Assembly (NCBI GenBank): GCA_013396995.1
Contig: VWZP01001727.1
Coordinates: forward strand, 926,009 to 990,008
DNA length: 64,000 nucleotides
Direction of reading: 5' to 3'
Source of the DNA: Dicaeum eximium
Lineage: Eukaryota > Chordata > Aves > Passeriformes > Dicaeidae
This document shows positions 12,401-25,872 of this stretch, piece by piece. The notes beneath the pieces are model-generated. The model did not search any database. It was not told the DNA's origin and worked only from the letters and a program-made list of their open reading frames with translations. Each line of letters starts with the position of its first letter. Position 1 is the first letter of the stretch. The position numbers and the translations under genes were made by a program.

Positions 12401-15400
12401 CATGAATGAGTTTTGGAAAACTTACATGTAAACCTCATGCAGGCTGAGGATGTGGGAAGGACATTTCAAGAGTGACAATGTACACAGAGTTAGCAACTGC
12501 TGCTGCTCTTTTTCTGACAATACTTGAGGATGCAGGACACAATCTAGGTTATGAGAGTTGTCTCCCAAAGAAAACTGAAAAATGTTCAGAGAAGTTACCA
12601 TTCTATTTTCCCTCCTTATTTATCTCACCATTTCCAAATACTGTCTTTAGTCCTACTGACTGAAGCAGAAGCTTCACCTGTGAAAGTGCCCACTAGACCT
12701 ACTTCCCTTTGAAATCAGGAACAAGACGGATCCAACTGACTGACTCTAGAAGTTAGTGGTAAAAATTATTAATCAGATTAAAACCATTTAGCCCAGCTGC
12801 AGGGAGCTAGAGCAAAAGAAAGGGACAGATCTCAGAAACTCACGCTTAATAGGAGGTGACGAGGTAGCAGAACCTTTAAAAGACTCACCAGCATCCTCCA
12901 GAGACCACTGGCCTAGTTTTTAAAAATCTACAAATACTCCTGGTGACCTAGCCACTGCCAGGAACAGGGAAAGGGCTGACTTGTTAGTCCACAGGGAATG
13001 TGACATTACCTACATGAACACACAGCTAGAGAAGGGCGAATCTGCAATAGGGCCCTCTCTGTGCCCAAATCACAAATCATTCAACACCACGTTGAATTCA
13101 TCAATTTGTAAGAATCTCTAAGTAAAGAGCAATACTCACCGGAAAGTTTTGACAAGATTTTTTAGCTTTGTGTAAACACCACCTGAAGCAATCTGAAGAG
13201 GGCCCAACACCACAGATAATCTAGAAGGCAAAAGACACCAGTCAATGTACATTTTCCTCCCTTTCTAATTTCTTCTCAAGTAGGACTTCCACCAAAGCTT
13301 ATCAAGGTTAGTTAAAAGGAAAAGAGACTGACTTTTGTGCAGCAGATCAGGTCTGTAGGTTTCATTTCAGCTCTCTCTGTGTGTTGTTTGGGCCAACATC
13401 TTCACTTCACAACCGCTTGTTTTTAAAAATAAGAAGCTCTAGTTCAGTGTGAATGTGAAGACTTAAATATAGTTCTACATACATATTCTTACTAGTTTCA
13501 ACTTTCAGTTCTGAAAAAATATTCTTACAATTATAAGGATTAGAACTACCTTATAAATTTTTTGAAGGTTTATATTTACTTGGCTCAAAAATAACAATGC
13601 CAAAGGAAACTGCATGTCTAAATGAGGTATTCACACATAATATACCTGCTAACCTCAGGCTCACACAGATGCAACAGATATGTCAGTCTGCTGTGAGCTT
13701 GACAGTTGAAATCTACATTATAGTTATCAGAAAATTTCAAAAGAGACAAAAAGACAGGTTTCCTCCTTATTTATCTGTGCATAAAAAGGATAGACCACGC
13801 AAACTGCACATACTCTTTAACTAGTTGTCAGGATTCCCAAATGACGGAAATAACATCCTTTGTTTTTCACATTTAGGATTAAACTTGCCTCTATTTACTT
13901 GTTTAATAGTTAAAATTCTCTTGCATTTGAATATCCAGTGATTTGCATGTATATGCACATAACACATACTGCGTCAGTACTCTGGAAGACTGCGTGTTTC
14001 ACAAAAACTCAACACAGGACTCTTATGATGCTGGGCATATTCATTGCTTTATCACAATGAAAACTATCTCTTGATTGTGACAGGACAACTGCATCAGCTC
14101 AGGAAATTTAAAACGATTGACACGTACAGACAAGACACTTGGGGGATGGTTTGATGTGTGTGGCCTATCCTGTCATGGTGCGGGTGGAGAGAAACAGAAA
14201 GGATTTTCTTTTTATTTTGGCGGGGATGGGGGGGTTGGTTGTGAGGTTTTAAAGCTAAAAAAAAAAAGCTTCTGCAAAACCTAGTTTGGCTAGGTAACAC
14301 AAACTACAGTGACAGAAAAGTAAATACCCCTACCAAAAACAACAGAAAAACGACCTTCAAACACTCATTTATCTGCACTGCCTTGACAATGAGAATATTT
14401 TCAAGGTCCTCCCAACTTTGACAATTTGATAATTCTAACAGCTACATCAGAAATGCCTTAATCACTTTTGTGTGACTCCAAAGCCCTTTTATGTATGTGA
14501 AGAAGGTCTGCTGTTTGGAAAGTTTTAAGATCTAATTCTGAGGGCCTTTAGTGATTGTAGCTAGGGGCATACTGATACCAGCCATCCACCATGCATTAGA
14601 AACTCTCTCTTTGTAAGACCTATGCTTAAATAATTACAAAGATCTGATTACAAGTAACAGTATGCTTAATGTACAAGATAAATATTTGCACTCCTCTCAA
14701 TCAAGTTCAGGTCTTTCAGTCTAAACTTAAGCACTGCAGATTGCAAACAGGCACCTGCAACTGTACTACAGCTGACTGTTGCAGAAATAAGTAAGTCCTT
14801 TAGGGCAATAATGGGCTTAAATTATGACCAGGGCCACCTAGGAAGAGCCAAGCCCATCCTTGGACAGTGTGTTTGTTACTTAAAACAATGACAAATGAGC
14901 ACCAGCTTCAGACTGACATTCACCAAAGTAAAGGGTACTTACGCTTTTCTCAGTTTTTCAAGGACGATTCGCTTCCTAATCTGCATTTGTGCATTTGAAT
15001 CAATGAGTGGGAAGGTGAGATCTTCCTGTTGATCATCCTGTATTAGACAAGAAACTTTAACAGCTGTAACCTAGTATTTAACTAAAGCCAGTACATCAAA
15101 AAAGTCACAGATAATCAATAAATATTTAAACATTAAATAACTCTTATCTCTGAAAGAAAACACCAAAACCCAAACTACTTTTTAATGGACAGACAGTTGC
15201 ATAATCTGATGCAACATACAGTATGCAGCTAACGGAATTTTCTTTCTCCATGTGAGATGTTTATCCACATATGACAGCAGAAACAAAGTCCTATTTCTTT
15301 TAAGGTCCATTCAGGCTTCATTCAATCTCCACACTGTTCCACCAGACACTTACTTTGTCTTTGCTTGGATGCTCCCCTTCTTGTGCTTGTGTCGGTGCCT

Positions 15401-18400
15401 CTTCAGCCAAGGTGCACCTTCCTTTATAGAACTCCTTTACTCGCAGTTCTAGGAACTCTGTTTCTTCTTTTAACTTTTCATAACTAGGCACAGGCTTAAC
15501 TATTCCACCTGAGCCTGTGAAAGGTAAAGAATAGTTCAAACTGTTTTCAGACTCCCCTACAGCAACAGTATTGAGATCATCAGCTGTTTCTAAGTCATCC
15601 TCATCAAGTTCTTCAGTCTCCTGGTTGACAGATGCTATGCACTCTGATGAGCACAAAGAAGTATAATTTGGGCCATAGAGAAATTTTAAAGTTTCCTCAG
15701 TTCTCCATTCCGTAAGTGTTTGCCTAAGCACTTCTAGTAAACTGCCTTTGGAATTAACTGGATGCCTCAGTTCAGGGTTTTTATGTTCTGTTGAGTTAGC
15801 TAGTATTCTTTTAAGATGTTCTGCTCCTCTTTTGCTCACACCTAGATAAACTATCTGTGATCCACATGTATTTTCAAATATTTCTGAAGCACCTGATTTC
15901 CCAGGAGCAGTATTGTCTGAAGGTGGTGCAGTTACTTCATTATGAACAGAGCAAGCATGTCTTTCTTCCTGAGTGTCTAATTTACAATGAGAGAGTTGTT
16001 CAGTGGCTTCTACCACATCTGCATCTTCAGTTTTAGGGCTGGCATGGACTTTCTGAGTGTGCTTCTTTTTCAGGATGCTTTTCCTGTGCAATTGCTGTGC
16101 AAAATTGGATGAACTTGACTGACTTCCTGGTAGGACAGAAGAAATAAATCCTTGTTCAGTATCAGTACTGCTGTCACTGGCTGTGTCATGAGAACCAGAT
16201 TCACATGGATCTGAAGATATCCTAGGATTTTCAATGTCAGATGCTTTAATTACTTCATCACGTAGTTTCACCTCTTCTCCAGACCGTCCACTACAACAGA
16301 AAGCACAAGTTATCAGTGAAGTAAGAAATGGCTTTTACCTGCAATAGCTTTTCATTCTCATGTAAGAATGATAAACAAAGCATTTTCCCCCTTATAGCAG
16401 AAGTGGAATTCTTTGCTTTAAGAATCATGAGTGCTCTTCTAAAAGTTTTCTTGAACTCTAAGAGTTGTACTATTCTACAATCAAAATGACAAGTATAGAG
16501 ACTATTTAGAGAAGTGAGTTCTCAGGTGATTATTGGTAGTTAGAAGAGAACAGTATAAACAAGATATTAAAGACAGCAGAACAATGTCTGACTGAGCATC
16601 ATAAATAGTGCAATTTTGAAATGAAGACAGGCATGCTACAATATATAGGAATATAGTACCCTTAAATCAGGGGACAGCTGAGCTGTTTCAGCATATTTAA
16701 GTTTGCCACCTAATGGCAACGTGTTGCAAAAGAAACCAAACAAAGTTGCACAATACACAGAGAGGTACAGTGAGATGACAGAGTAGCGTGATTTCATTTT
16801 GGCTGATATAGACCTTTTAGATTAAGAAGTACAGAAGCTTTCATCACATATAATTGGCACAATTTTTTTTATAAAGAATAGATGGCATAAAATATTCAAA
16901 GTACAAACAGTGTATTTGTTTCAGATTTCAACAGGCTCAATTAAGACACACAATCCAAGAGCAGCTGTACACTAAATCATACAGATCAAATATGCTGGGT
17001 TAGAATCACAAAGGAAAAAAACCTTCGCATAGGTTCTAGTAAGGTCTTTTTTATAATATAACAAATCAAAGATTCCATTTTTATCTGCTTTGATGCTAAA
17101 ATTTCCAGCTTTGGGTGCATCTAACAACAAAAAGAAATTGTTCAGTGTACCTCCGTCCCTCCTTCAGCAGCTCTATGTCTGGTGGTCTGCAAAAGAAGAC
17201 AGAATGAACATTTTCCTGCTAAATCTATTCTCTTGAAATACACATAAATACAAAAATAGTTGAGTTTGGAAGGGACATCTGAGGATCTTCAAGTCCAACA
17301 CCCTCTCTTCAAAGCAAGGCTACCAAGAGCAGATTTGTGCATGTGTTCAGGCAGTGTGACTCGTGTGCCTGCAGCACAATGTTGTCACAGTGAAGACAGT
17401 TTAACCTGGTCACCAAGTCACACAAAGGTTTGTCAGAAAGGACCTCTGGAAGGCTCTAGTCTGTTCTCCTGCTTGAAATTCAACTGTCACCAGCACTAGG
17501 TTAGGTCAGCCACAAAGTCATGAAGTTTAAATCTTGAAAACCTCCCAAGATGGAGATTTCAAACCACTGCTGAGTATCCTGTTTCATTCCACCATAACCT
17601 TAGTACAATATTTTTCCAAATGTCTAAACTGAACCATTCATGCAATTATCTGTGGCCATCAACCAAGGATAGTTTGGTTCTGTGATCTTTCTAACTTTTT
17701 TCAACTAGTTGTACACTGCTTTCAAAGATCACCCTTTGGTCTCTTCTTCAAACAAGTGAACATGCCAAGATCCTCATAGATCATAAGGTTCCTATAGTAA
17801 AGACAATCCTGGGCTATTTATAAGAAAATGTTGCAATTATTGTAAAAATATGAATATTCAGGATATTTTTACTTATTTTAAATTTTACTTTGTTAAAAAT
17901 TAGGCTATCAAGTTATATATTTTTTTAAGAAAATGGTTTTCAAAGGTTTCCAGAAACAAAAAATATTACTAACAAATTCTGACAAGTTTCTTTCCAAAGC
18001 TCTTCTTGGAATTAATCTACTTCAATTCAGCTATGAGGCAGCATCACAGTCCTATTCCTCTTATCCAATACCAAATGTTAAAAATCTCATTTATCTTATG
18101 ACTGAAAGAAAACCTTTTAAGCAGGCATTAAATGCAAGTCAGTGCACTAAGACCTTTCAGTATGTAAAAGACATAGTGATTTAAATTATTAACTCTATAA
18201 AACTCTTTGGAGTTTTAAGCTGTAGTTTAAGTTGGAGGTTGTAGTCTTTTCTGCCAAAGGAATTTCAGATATTCTACTGTACCAGTGTGTATTGGTGTGT
18301 GCACATTTATGTGGTTGTGCAGAGAGGTGTAGCTAGCCAAGAACTATCTGGGAGTTTGTCTGTTTTTTGAAAATACTGCCTCCCCACCACCACCCAGCAT

Positions 18401-21400
18401 AAATAATTAACTATGTCAGGCATAAAAGAACTATACACTTTTGATGTGAAGAATAAAGGGAGATTTTAGAAATACTTTTCTTTAAGACAGCAAAACAATA
18501 CCTCAAAAGCACTTATAAACTCAAGTTTTTAATGAAGAGTCTAGTTTTACCTACTAGAATACCTCAGATCTGATGAGGCTGCTCTAAAGCTCTTCTCTCA
18601 TTGATCATATATTTCATGACACATAACTCCAGTTAGTTTATTTTGTTGAAAACCAGGAGACTATGATTCTTGGAGAATGAAAGCTGAGTACATTTGCTGA
18701 ACATTCTCTGTGCAAGTCTTTATTGTTCAACAGTGACACCCATTGGCTCCATTGATTATTTGCAAGCCCGTGTTTCCTAAGCTGGGAACATGGACTGCTA
18801 CACTGTTCCAAAATGTATATTGCAGGAAGAAAATTAGAATCAGAAATTTAGATTGGATAAACAACCTCCTCATATTATAGACTGCTTTCAGATGGAAGCA
18901 TTCACTGTCTAAGCTTAAGATCAATGTCAAGTGCTGTGCTAAAATTAGAAAATCTCTTGTAACAGAGTGAGATTATTTGCAAAAATTCAGTCCTAGTCAG
19001 TCTGTTTTAACATTAATAGGAGTTAACTATTATTTCTGACTAATGTGCCCTCTAAACTAACATGGTCATGTCTGCTAAGTAGATGAGAGTAGTACTGGAC
19101 CATGTAATTACTGTAATCCATTCAGCTACAACACTTTTAAAACATACACCATGCTAAGCTAACATGTTAACATCAGCTACCTCTGCTTCAGCCAAATCAT
19201 TTTTATGTGCTGCAGCTACTTAATTACACTGCAGATGCACAGAGAAAGGTGCAATGAATGTACAAGATTATACTTACTTTTCTTCTTCTCTCATCCACAC
19301 TGGACTTTTGGAAATTTGAGCTTCAAAATATTTAGATGCTCTATAGCAAAAGTTGCTGCAAAAGCACTGGCAATGAGAGAAAGCAAGAAAACACTACTAA
19401 GGCCAGATTTAATACACAGAAAGGTACAAAAGTAATTGCTTTTAATGCCTGTAAAATTAAGTACCAATACATGTTTCTTTTCAAGCCTATGGCCAGGTTT
19501 TTAGTTCACCTGAGAAACCCAACTTATCATATAGGTTTATCCCATTCTGCACAAGCCACATTTAGCTGCTTCTTTCTTCCCCATTTTTCTGCTTTCTGCA
19601 CTTTTGTTACACACTGAGAAGCAAACCAGAGTTGGATTCTATACAATAATAATTTTAAAAAACCTCAACAAACCAAACTGTTCAAAGAGCAACCCATAAC
19701 CCAATATGATGTCCATACAGTTTGAAAGACATACAGTAAAATTCAATGTTTAATAATTAACATTTTGGTTAGCAACAGAACCTGGTATTTTGTAACTTGG
19801 AACAACACCTAAAAATCTGCAGTATCTTTGAAAAACTGATTTGCAAACTTGCATCACAAGGGAAGAAGACAAGGCATCCCAGTTCTTGTTGGAGTCTTGC
19901 CTGATTGCTGAAGAAAGCAATTTCTAAAATTTTGTGTATCCCAGAGTTTTAATCAGAGGAAAGGAATGCTTACTAGTGACACCAAAGAAATTTGTTCTGT
20001 AACTGGAAACATTTATCTTACAATTTAGTGTCTAAGTGCCTGTAGGTGATTGTGTATCCTGTGAACTGGCAAAGATGGCTTTTATGCAACCATGTGTGAA
20101 TATGCTTCCAGATAGAAACATTTTGTGAAGAGTTTTTATGTTGAAAAGTCCTCAAAAAAGAAACCTAAATATTCCCCAAAAAAGAACACTAAGGAATGTG
20201 TAAGATGTAACTTGTACTACATTACTGCAAACTTCAGTGATTGAAAAGAATGTTTGACACTTTAACCATACTAAAGCTCACTGACTATTCTGGAGCAAAA
20301 TAAAGAACAATTCTCACAAATGCCTTTAACAGATCAGCTGTGCCACATTCAAATGGCTATCCAAGTAAAACTTTCCATGTTATGCTTAAACTTAGAAAAC
20401 ACATGTATTTTGTCTCACCAAAGGTATCATCTAGGAAGTGAAATGCACAAAAAATGGCATTGCAAATGCATGGCAAAAAATGGCACCTGGCCCGCCAGTT
20501 TGTGAGAATTTTTTTCATGAGAACCAAACATTTTTGCCTCTGAATCAAGCCACTATATGAATGCTGTTACAAAATGCATTTCTGATGTTGCCACCATTAA
20601 GCACATTCTAGAAATACACTTGTTACCATACCTTTCTTTCAGTGATATCATAAACTCTGTTCGTTTTTGTTGAAATTCTGTACTTCTGCTTTGGCACCTA
20701 AAACAACATACCTTCATCAGCAAGACTGTCAGTTCCATCATGACTACAGAGAAAACTTCATTTTTAATTCACATATTTGGGTATGTGCAATATATTCCAT
20801 TTAACTGAACTGCATACTACAACCACCTTTTCTCTCAATTCTTCTGATGTTGCACCTTCTCAGATGTAAGAATGACAATTTATCTTTAATCATATACATC
20901 TCAATAATCAGTAAAAGGCAGCTCCATAGCTATAAGAAAAGCAGTGCTGAACATAAAACAATGGAGCTGCCATGGCAGAAGCTTTCCTCATGTGTAAGTG
21001 CTGAGCAATAACAGACAGGTCCTTCCTTAATCCAGATCTATTTATAAGCATGTGAGACTGTACTGTCCAACCTCCACCACTACCCAGACAAACCCAGAGG
21101 AACTTACATAAACTGAAACAGTTTTTAAATTAACATCTGTGCAAATATATGAAGTCCAATCAAGTAAATTGTTTTGTACTTGAGTAGATTGTTTTCAGAT
21201 AATCACGTGTAGCACTGGTATTACATCACAGGTTATCTAACTGACCTCTGAGTTCTGCTTAAGCTCTCACACATCATACCCAAGGAGGGGTTACTTTCAT
21301 CTTGACACAGCTGACATACATTTTCATAGCAGATATATATGCATTCACATAATAATATCCCTGCATTATATTGTTTTTTCACTTCAGTCCTCATAGACAT

Positions 21401-24219
21401 CTGTTGCTACACTGACAGAAGAACAAGATTTTAAAGCTTTTTCATTCACAAAGGAAAGCCATGAAGGCACAACTCATTCATCTTTATCACTGTTAAAACA
21501 GATACACAGATTGTGATTCTGATCATACAGTAACTGATTCTGTCATACAGTAACTGCTGTCTACTGATCAAATTTTATCTTCCACTTCAGAAGGATTACA
21601 TACTGAAGGAATTGTGTAACACCTGCTCATTACTCGACAGTCATCTGTGCTTAATATTCTAAGTTTAAAATTAAAATGAAAATGTGAGAGAATAAAAATT
21701 GTGAAAAGATTTCTTTGATAACAGCATTTAAGAAAAGCATCTTACATTTTCCAGTTTATTGTGACATAGAGGATAACCACACAGTTTGATGATAGACCGC
21801 TCATCAACAACGTCTTTATAGTGAGATGGAGTAATACATTTCCCCTAAAATAACAAGAAAATACTTCAACAACAGATACTGGAAAACTTGCCAATTTTTG
21901 TACTCAAAACATCTCTTAAGCATATAGACATTTTAAATTTTATAACAGTTACCTATTAAGTTTGATAATCAACATTGAGAACCTACACAGTAGAAAAGGT
22001 AAAAGGGTAAACAGAAGGAAAACAGATCTGGGCATTTCTTTTTTACATACACAAAAACTTCATAACTTTGACTCTAGTGTGGCACCTATTTCTGTAATTT
22101 TCCTCTATTTATGTGTTTTGTACACGTATTAATCAGCCTATTTCCAATCTTAACAAGAGTAATCATCATACCATTCCAGCAAAACTCTGCTGCCAGATAA
22201 CTGTGGTGCTTTATAGAGACTTAGTCTAAATTTACAGATGGTATTTCCCTTAAAAATAAGGAAACTGTTACCAGAGCTGGTACAAGTAGGAATCAATGGT
22301 TTGGTTATTTTAAACTGCAGCAAATTGTTCCAAAAACTTTTTTTAAAAGTACCACACTAAGATATAAAACAGTATAAAAACTTGCAACACCTACACAATT
22401 TAGAAGGAACTCTTCAGTAATGTCCTCTTCCAGGAGCTGCTCAACAATGGACAATGCTTTTTTCTCACATTCAATCTTGTTTCTCAGTGCAGCCTCCAGA
22501 GCTGCTTTCCTGTAACAGAACAGACATTGAATGATACAGAGGGCAGATTTCCATAAACAATTTTCCAATCGTATTTTTATCTTTTTTTTCCTGAAATACA
22601 GCTTATGTTTTTCTGTATCACACCATGTTGGCCAAACAATACAAGAAGTAACTGGACTAGTAATTCTGTTGTAACTACAAAGGGTTATATATTTTATATT
22701 GGTTTCCTTTATTTGCTAGTCAAGAAAAGTATTGACTCTTACTGTATTGCAATACACTCCCCAAATTTTCCTGCAGAAACTGGACAGTTTCTGTCCAGAA
22801 GTAGCTGGACAAAGAACCTGGAACAATTTATGGAGTGTTGTTTGGAAAAGAGGAACTGTGTAAGACCTGAAGAATGGGAAGAAAAAATGAACGAGGACAT
22901 GACTGAGTATGAGGTTAAAAGTAAAGGAAGGAATAAAACAAACAAATGCCTCCCCCTGAGTGTTTTTTGATGTAAATAATTATAAATGGCAGGTATGTAA
23001 AGAAGTTAAGACAGCAAAAAGCAAGCCCTACAGACCAAGGAAATACAATTTTGGACATTAGATTACAAACTTTTAGTATATTACACAATGCTCAGGTGTG
23101 CATGCTGTTAGAAGTTACACAACATCACTCCAAACATGTCCTACATGATGTTGATATTGGTGATTTACTGAAGTTAATCGTGATACTCTGAGAAAGCAAA
23201 GCCTCTGCAATGCAGAGACTGCAATTTCAAAGTAAGGCAAAACAAGACAGATATCACATACTGCTCCTCAGAAGTTATACCTTTGAGCAACATCTTCATT
23301 TTTCTGAGCAGCTGAATGCTTATTTCCTAGAAATCAAATATACAAATACAGAAATTAGTGTTGTTTCTTAACAACAGAAAATGTTGGAACCTGAAAAATA
23401 TTAAGATCTCTAAACTGTACGCACAACCAAGACAATTGCTTAGTAACTTGCTTTTGTTAGCTGTGATTTCAGTAAGCTGGTATTCAGCAAGCAGTAAGAC
23501 ACACTTTTTAAAGTGTGAAAACAGGCCCCAACTTTTCTCATACTCTCATTCACCATGTTCTGTATACACAAAATAGCTAAGGGAAAAAATAATTAGGACA
23601 ATAATTTTGTGCCAGCCACACCCCCATCTCTCTTTACCCAGCTGGTAAAGCCCAGCTTTACCCCGGCACCCCAGTGCCGTCCCCAGAGCTGCCCCACCGC
23701 AGGGTTTTGCTCCGGTCCCTGACATAGAGCCGCTATCGCCGCCCTCGCTGCTGTCCTGACCCAGCTTCCGACACGGCTGTCCCGGGCAGCTGCTCCCTAC
23801 GACAAGGACACCGGCAGGGGACACACGGGGCTGTTACCCCAGGAAGGGCGCAGCGCTCCAGGCGGGGCACAGCGCTCTGAGCAGCTGCACCACCGCCGTC
23901 ACGGCCCGTCCCCGACGCTCAGAGCGGCCCGGGGCGGGCTGGCCCCTCACAGCCTGAGGACACGGCGGGTCCCGGCCTCGCCTCGCCCGGCGCAGCGCTC
24001 ATCACGGCCCCGCACCCGGCCCGCCAGAACCCCACAGAGCCGAGCACGGCCGGCCGGCCCGCCGCTTCCCTGGGCATGGCGGGCTGGGCGAGTCCGCCGC
24101 TGTGGCGCAGGGAGAGCCCAAAGCGCCAGGCGGGGGCTGTGGGGGCTGGCGCGCGGATCCTGGCGCCCACCTGCGCGCCGCCGGCGGGGCTTGCCCGTCC
24201 CGGCCGCCATCGTCGCCAT
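3300..24219 (-). CDS. RPAP2: RPAP2, RNA polymerase II-associated protein 2 (complete, 12 coding exons)
   Basis: Coding exons in transcript order: 24219-24171, 23326-23281, 22509-22395, 21844-21746, 20697-20632, 19366-19278, 17186-17151, 16290-15354, 15037-14943, 13220-13140, 7022-6954, 3480-3300. Every join keeps phase, with AG acceptors and GT donors; the total is 1863 nt, 620 codons, against 612 in human as I recall it. Residues 33-70 form a charged helix (KAALEAALRNKIECEKKALS). The Rtr1/RPAP2 zinc module follows: LCGYPLC (Cys92, Cys97) and CFCSNFC (Cys128, Cys132). The 937-nt exon is acidic and serine-rich; the end carries FPLIDSNAQMQIRKRIVLEK, LGPLQIA and NRNIIHKMPEWTLIAIVLLS. The family binds RNA polymerase II, is implicated in CTD Ser5 dephosphorylation and snRNA transcription, and shuttles polymerase with GPN proteins; its phosphatase strength is debated. 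The start is the ATG at 24219, with G at -3 and +4; a second in-frame ATG lies at 24210. The last exon is the least certain. Confidence 0.93.
3481..13139 (-). other. Two long RPAP2 introns flanking the 6954-7022 exon
   Basis: Apart from the 69-nt exon at 7022-6954 (donor GTAAGT, acceptor TTTTTCAG), this stretch is intron. The short open frames here, for example 7322-7669 on the plus strand, show no protein family and no splice context. A mixed TG/TA simple repeat sits at 11768-11802. I saw no clear transposon end or RNA gene. Confidence 0.6.
11768..11802. repeat. TG/TATA simple repeat
   Basis: A short alternating purine-pyrimidine run: GTGTGTGTGT, then TATACATACATATACATGTATGTG. It lies in an RPAP2 intron and is likely length-polymorphic. 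Confidence 0.8.
15354..16290 (-). other. RPAP2: RPAP2 large internal exon (937 nt)
   Basis: This exon encodes about half of RPAP2 (roughly residues 167-479). The acceptor TGTTGTAG lies just above 16290 and the donor GTAAGT just below 15354. It begins inside the SGRSGEEVKLRDEVIK segment and ends after KDK in phase 0. The product looks disordered: many Ser, Glu, Asp and Thr, with an acidic run (EELDEDDLETADD) and then SLPFTGSGG and PVPSYEKLKEE, which match the human protein well. In the same frame it reads on about 35 nt past the donor before a stop, so an unspliced transcript would end soon after. Confidence 0.93.
17252..17800 (-). mobile_element. CR1 LINE, degraded 3' part
   Basis: Read on the plus strand the segment opens with GAGTTTGGAAGGGACATCT and TCAAGTCCAACACCC, which is the reverse complement of the avian CR1 3' tail. 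Further on it keeps the CR1 order: AAGATGGAGATTTCAAACC, then ATGTCTAAACTGAACC, then a stretch resembling the ACAAGTGAACATGCCAAGATCCTCA part. The element therefore runs on the minus strand, the same sense as RPAP2, inside the intron between the 36-nt exon and the zinc-ligand exon. It is old and carries no open reverse transcriptase. The far boundary is approximate. Confidence 0.75.
19278..19366 (-). other. RPAP2: RPAP2 exon encoding the second zinc-ligand pair
   Basis: The exon starts after CTCATTGCCAG, reads CFCSNFCYRASKYFEAQISK, and ends GAA-AA before GTAAGT. Cys128 and Cys132 are the second pair of the Rtr1-type zinc site; the first pair is in the 21746-21844 exon. Two internal AGs (TTTTGCAG and GCTATAG) could mislead a gene finder. 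Using either would remove one or both cysteines and break the frame. Confidence 0.9.
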
Positions 24220-24600
24220 CACCGCCGCTCCGCCCGCCGACCTCTCACCCGGGGCGGNCGGAGCTGAGGGGTTCGTCTGGAAGGGGCTGAGGTGAGGTGG
24301 TGCCGCCCCTGTAGTTTTTACTTCAGCCGTGTGTTACAGGCTGAGGCTGGCAGCCTCTTCGTCCCAGCCTGGGTGTTGTACCGCCCGGAGAAGGGGCTGG
24401 GGTATCTGTTTATTAGGAGGGAGTTCGGTGAATATTAATAGAACGTTTCACATGATTCAGATGCTGTCCACTTGCGGCTGAAACCTCCTAAAAGATTCAG
24501 CTGGAAACCGGATTAAGTATTAAGGCCGGGGAACATCTGCGAGCTCTGCCAGTAAATCCCTGCAACACGGTGGGTGCTTGGGGCGCGTTTCTGGGCTGTA
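23620..24600. promoter_or_regulatory. Bidirectional CpG-island promoter of RPAP2 and GLMN
   Basis: GC content and CpG density rise sharply here from an AT-rich background. RPAP2 starts leftward (ATG at 24219). A likely GLMN non-coding first exon runs rightward and ends at the donor GCTGAG|GTGAGG after 24291. There is no obvious TATA box between the two, as expected for a housekeeping bidirectional promoter. Base 24258 is N, inside the region where both transcripts should begin, so exact start sites cannot be read. Confidence 0.85.
24255..24291 (+). other. GLMN: GLMN putative non-coding first exon (5' boundary unknown)
   Basis: GLMN needs an upstream exon, because its first coding exon begins at an acceptor (AG at 25857-25858) only 14 nt before the ATG. 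The nearest good donor in the CpG island is GAG|GTGAGG at 24292. The 5' limit given is arbitrary. Confidence 0.45.
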
Positions 24601-25872
24601 AGTACATTGTGAAGTTACTGAGGGCTGAAAATGCAGCAATACTGGCGTTCGAAAGTATCTTAAATTGTTTTGGCGGGATTAGTAACGTTCTGTAAAAAGA
24701 AAAGCTTAAATAGTACAACGTGTGGTAAGAAAGTATGTGGTAATGACCTAGTTAAAATGACAGGCTAGAAATACATAGATATCAAAGTGGGCTGTGAAGA
24801 ATAGAAAGTGAGTCGTTTATTCTTTGATTAAAGAAGGTCACACAGAGATACCTTTTAGGCTTTTGTGCGTTGTCCCTTTTGTGAGCATCCAGATAGGTTT
24901 GTTATCTGTGTGTTGTCTCATGTAGGTGCACTGGCGTTTGCCAGCATCAACCCACCACATTAGGTCAAATGTAAGAGGAAAGGCTGAGATCATTGCATGG
25001 AGATGTCTGTGTTTTGGTGAATAGTTATCTAATTAGCCAGGTATAGGGGTAATTGACAATCATAGTGATCATATAACCAAGTTTAGGCCCATGGCATTGC
25101 TTAAAACCATCAAGAGTATGACTGCTGCTACGATATATCACCTGGCATAACCAGGCTTGATTGTATTTATAATTCATGGTCTTGGCTTGGTAAAACTTGC
25201 TATGTATTTGACATTACTCAAGTGTATAACTTTGTTGTTTTTAGCAAGAAAGTTTTAAATTTTAATACCTAGAGGTAAAAGGCCACTGAACTAGTCCAAC
25301 CTAGACACTAGAAAGAAATAAATTAAACTGTATATGTAATCTTGACTGCACTGTTGATATAAACTGGCATGGTGTTTGGATCAGTGCCTTCACATCCCAG
25401 ACATGGGGTTAGTGTGTTCCAGTGAGGGCTGAGCAGAAGCTCCTCTGGTGAGAGCAGTCACAGGAAATGTAGTGTGTCATGGGCGTGCACCTTGGCCTGC
25501 AGCGAGCCCAGACTTGCTCTGTGTTGGCTGCACTTTTCCATGTATGTGCCCACAGCAGCCACTGAAAACTTCAAACTTCTTAAGATGACCCAGATAGTAC
25601 TTGAAAAATTGTTTCCCTGTACATAGAATGCAGGCTGTTTCCTGTCTGTAATACTATTTCCTGCAAATATAGGGAGTAGAATAATAAAGCATACATTTCT
25701 AAAAAATTGATTTTCCCTTATTTTCTAATTATGTAGTCTTAATATGTTCTTATTCCTCCATTAACATTTTTTTAAATAATGTGATTATTTTTCAGCCTCT
25801 TTTAAATTCGTGTGATATAATACTGCCTTCTTTAATTTGTAATAAATTTTCATGCCAGAAGAACACAGTCAA

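Noticed and set aside
19278..19340. Shorter RPAP2 exon starting after the internal GCTATAG
   Set aside because: The reading frame upstream continues as CFCSNFCYR, matching the family zinc motif, and joins the previous exon in phase only from 19366.
22605..22970. 121-codon plus-strand frame in an RPAP2 intron
   Set aside because: It has no domain, no promoter or splice context, and is antisense to an intron. The length is within chance for this much sequence.
23919..24222. Long minus-strand frames running through the RPAP2 first exon
   Set aside because: Only 24219-24171 joins in phase to the next exon; the remainder follows a GTGGGC donor and is intron.
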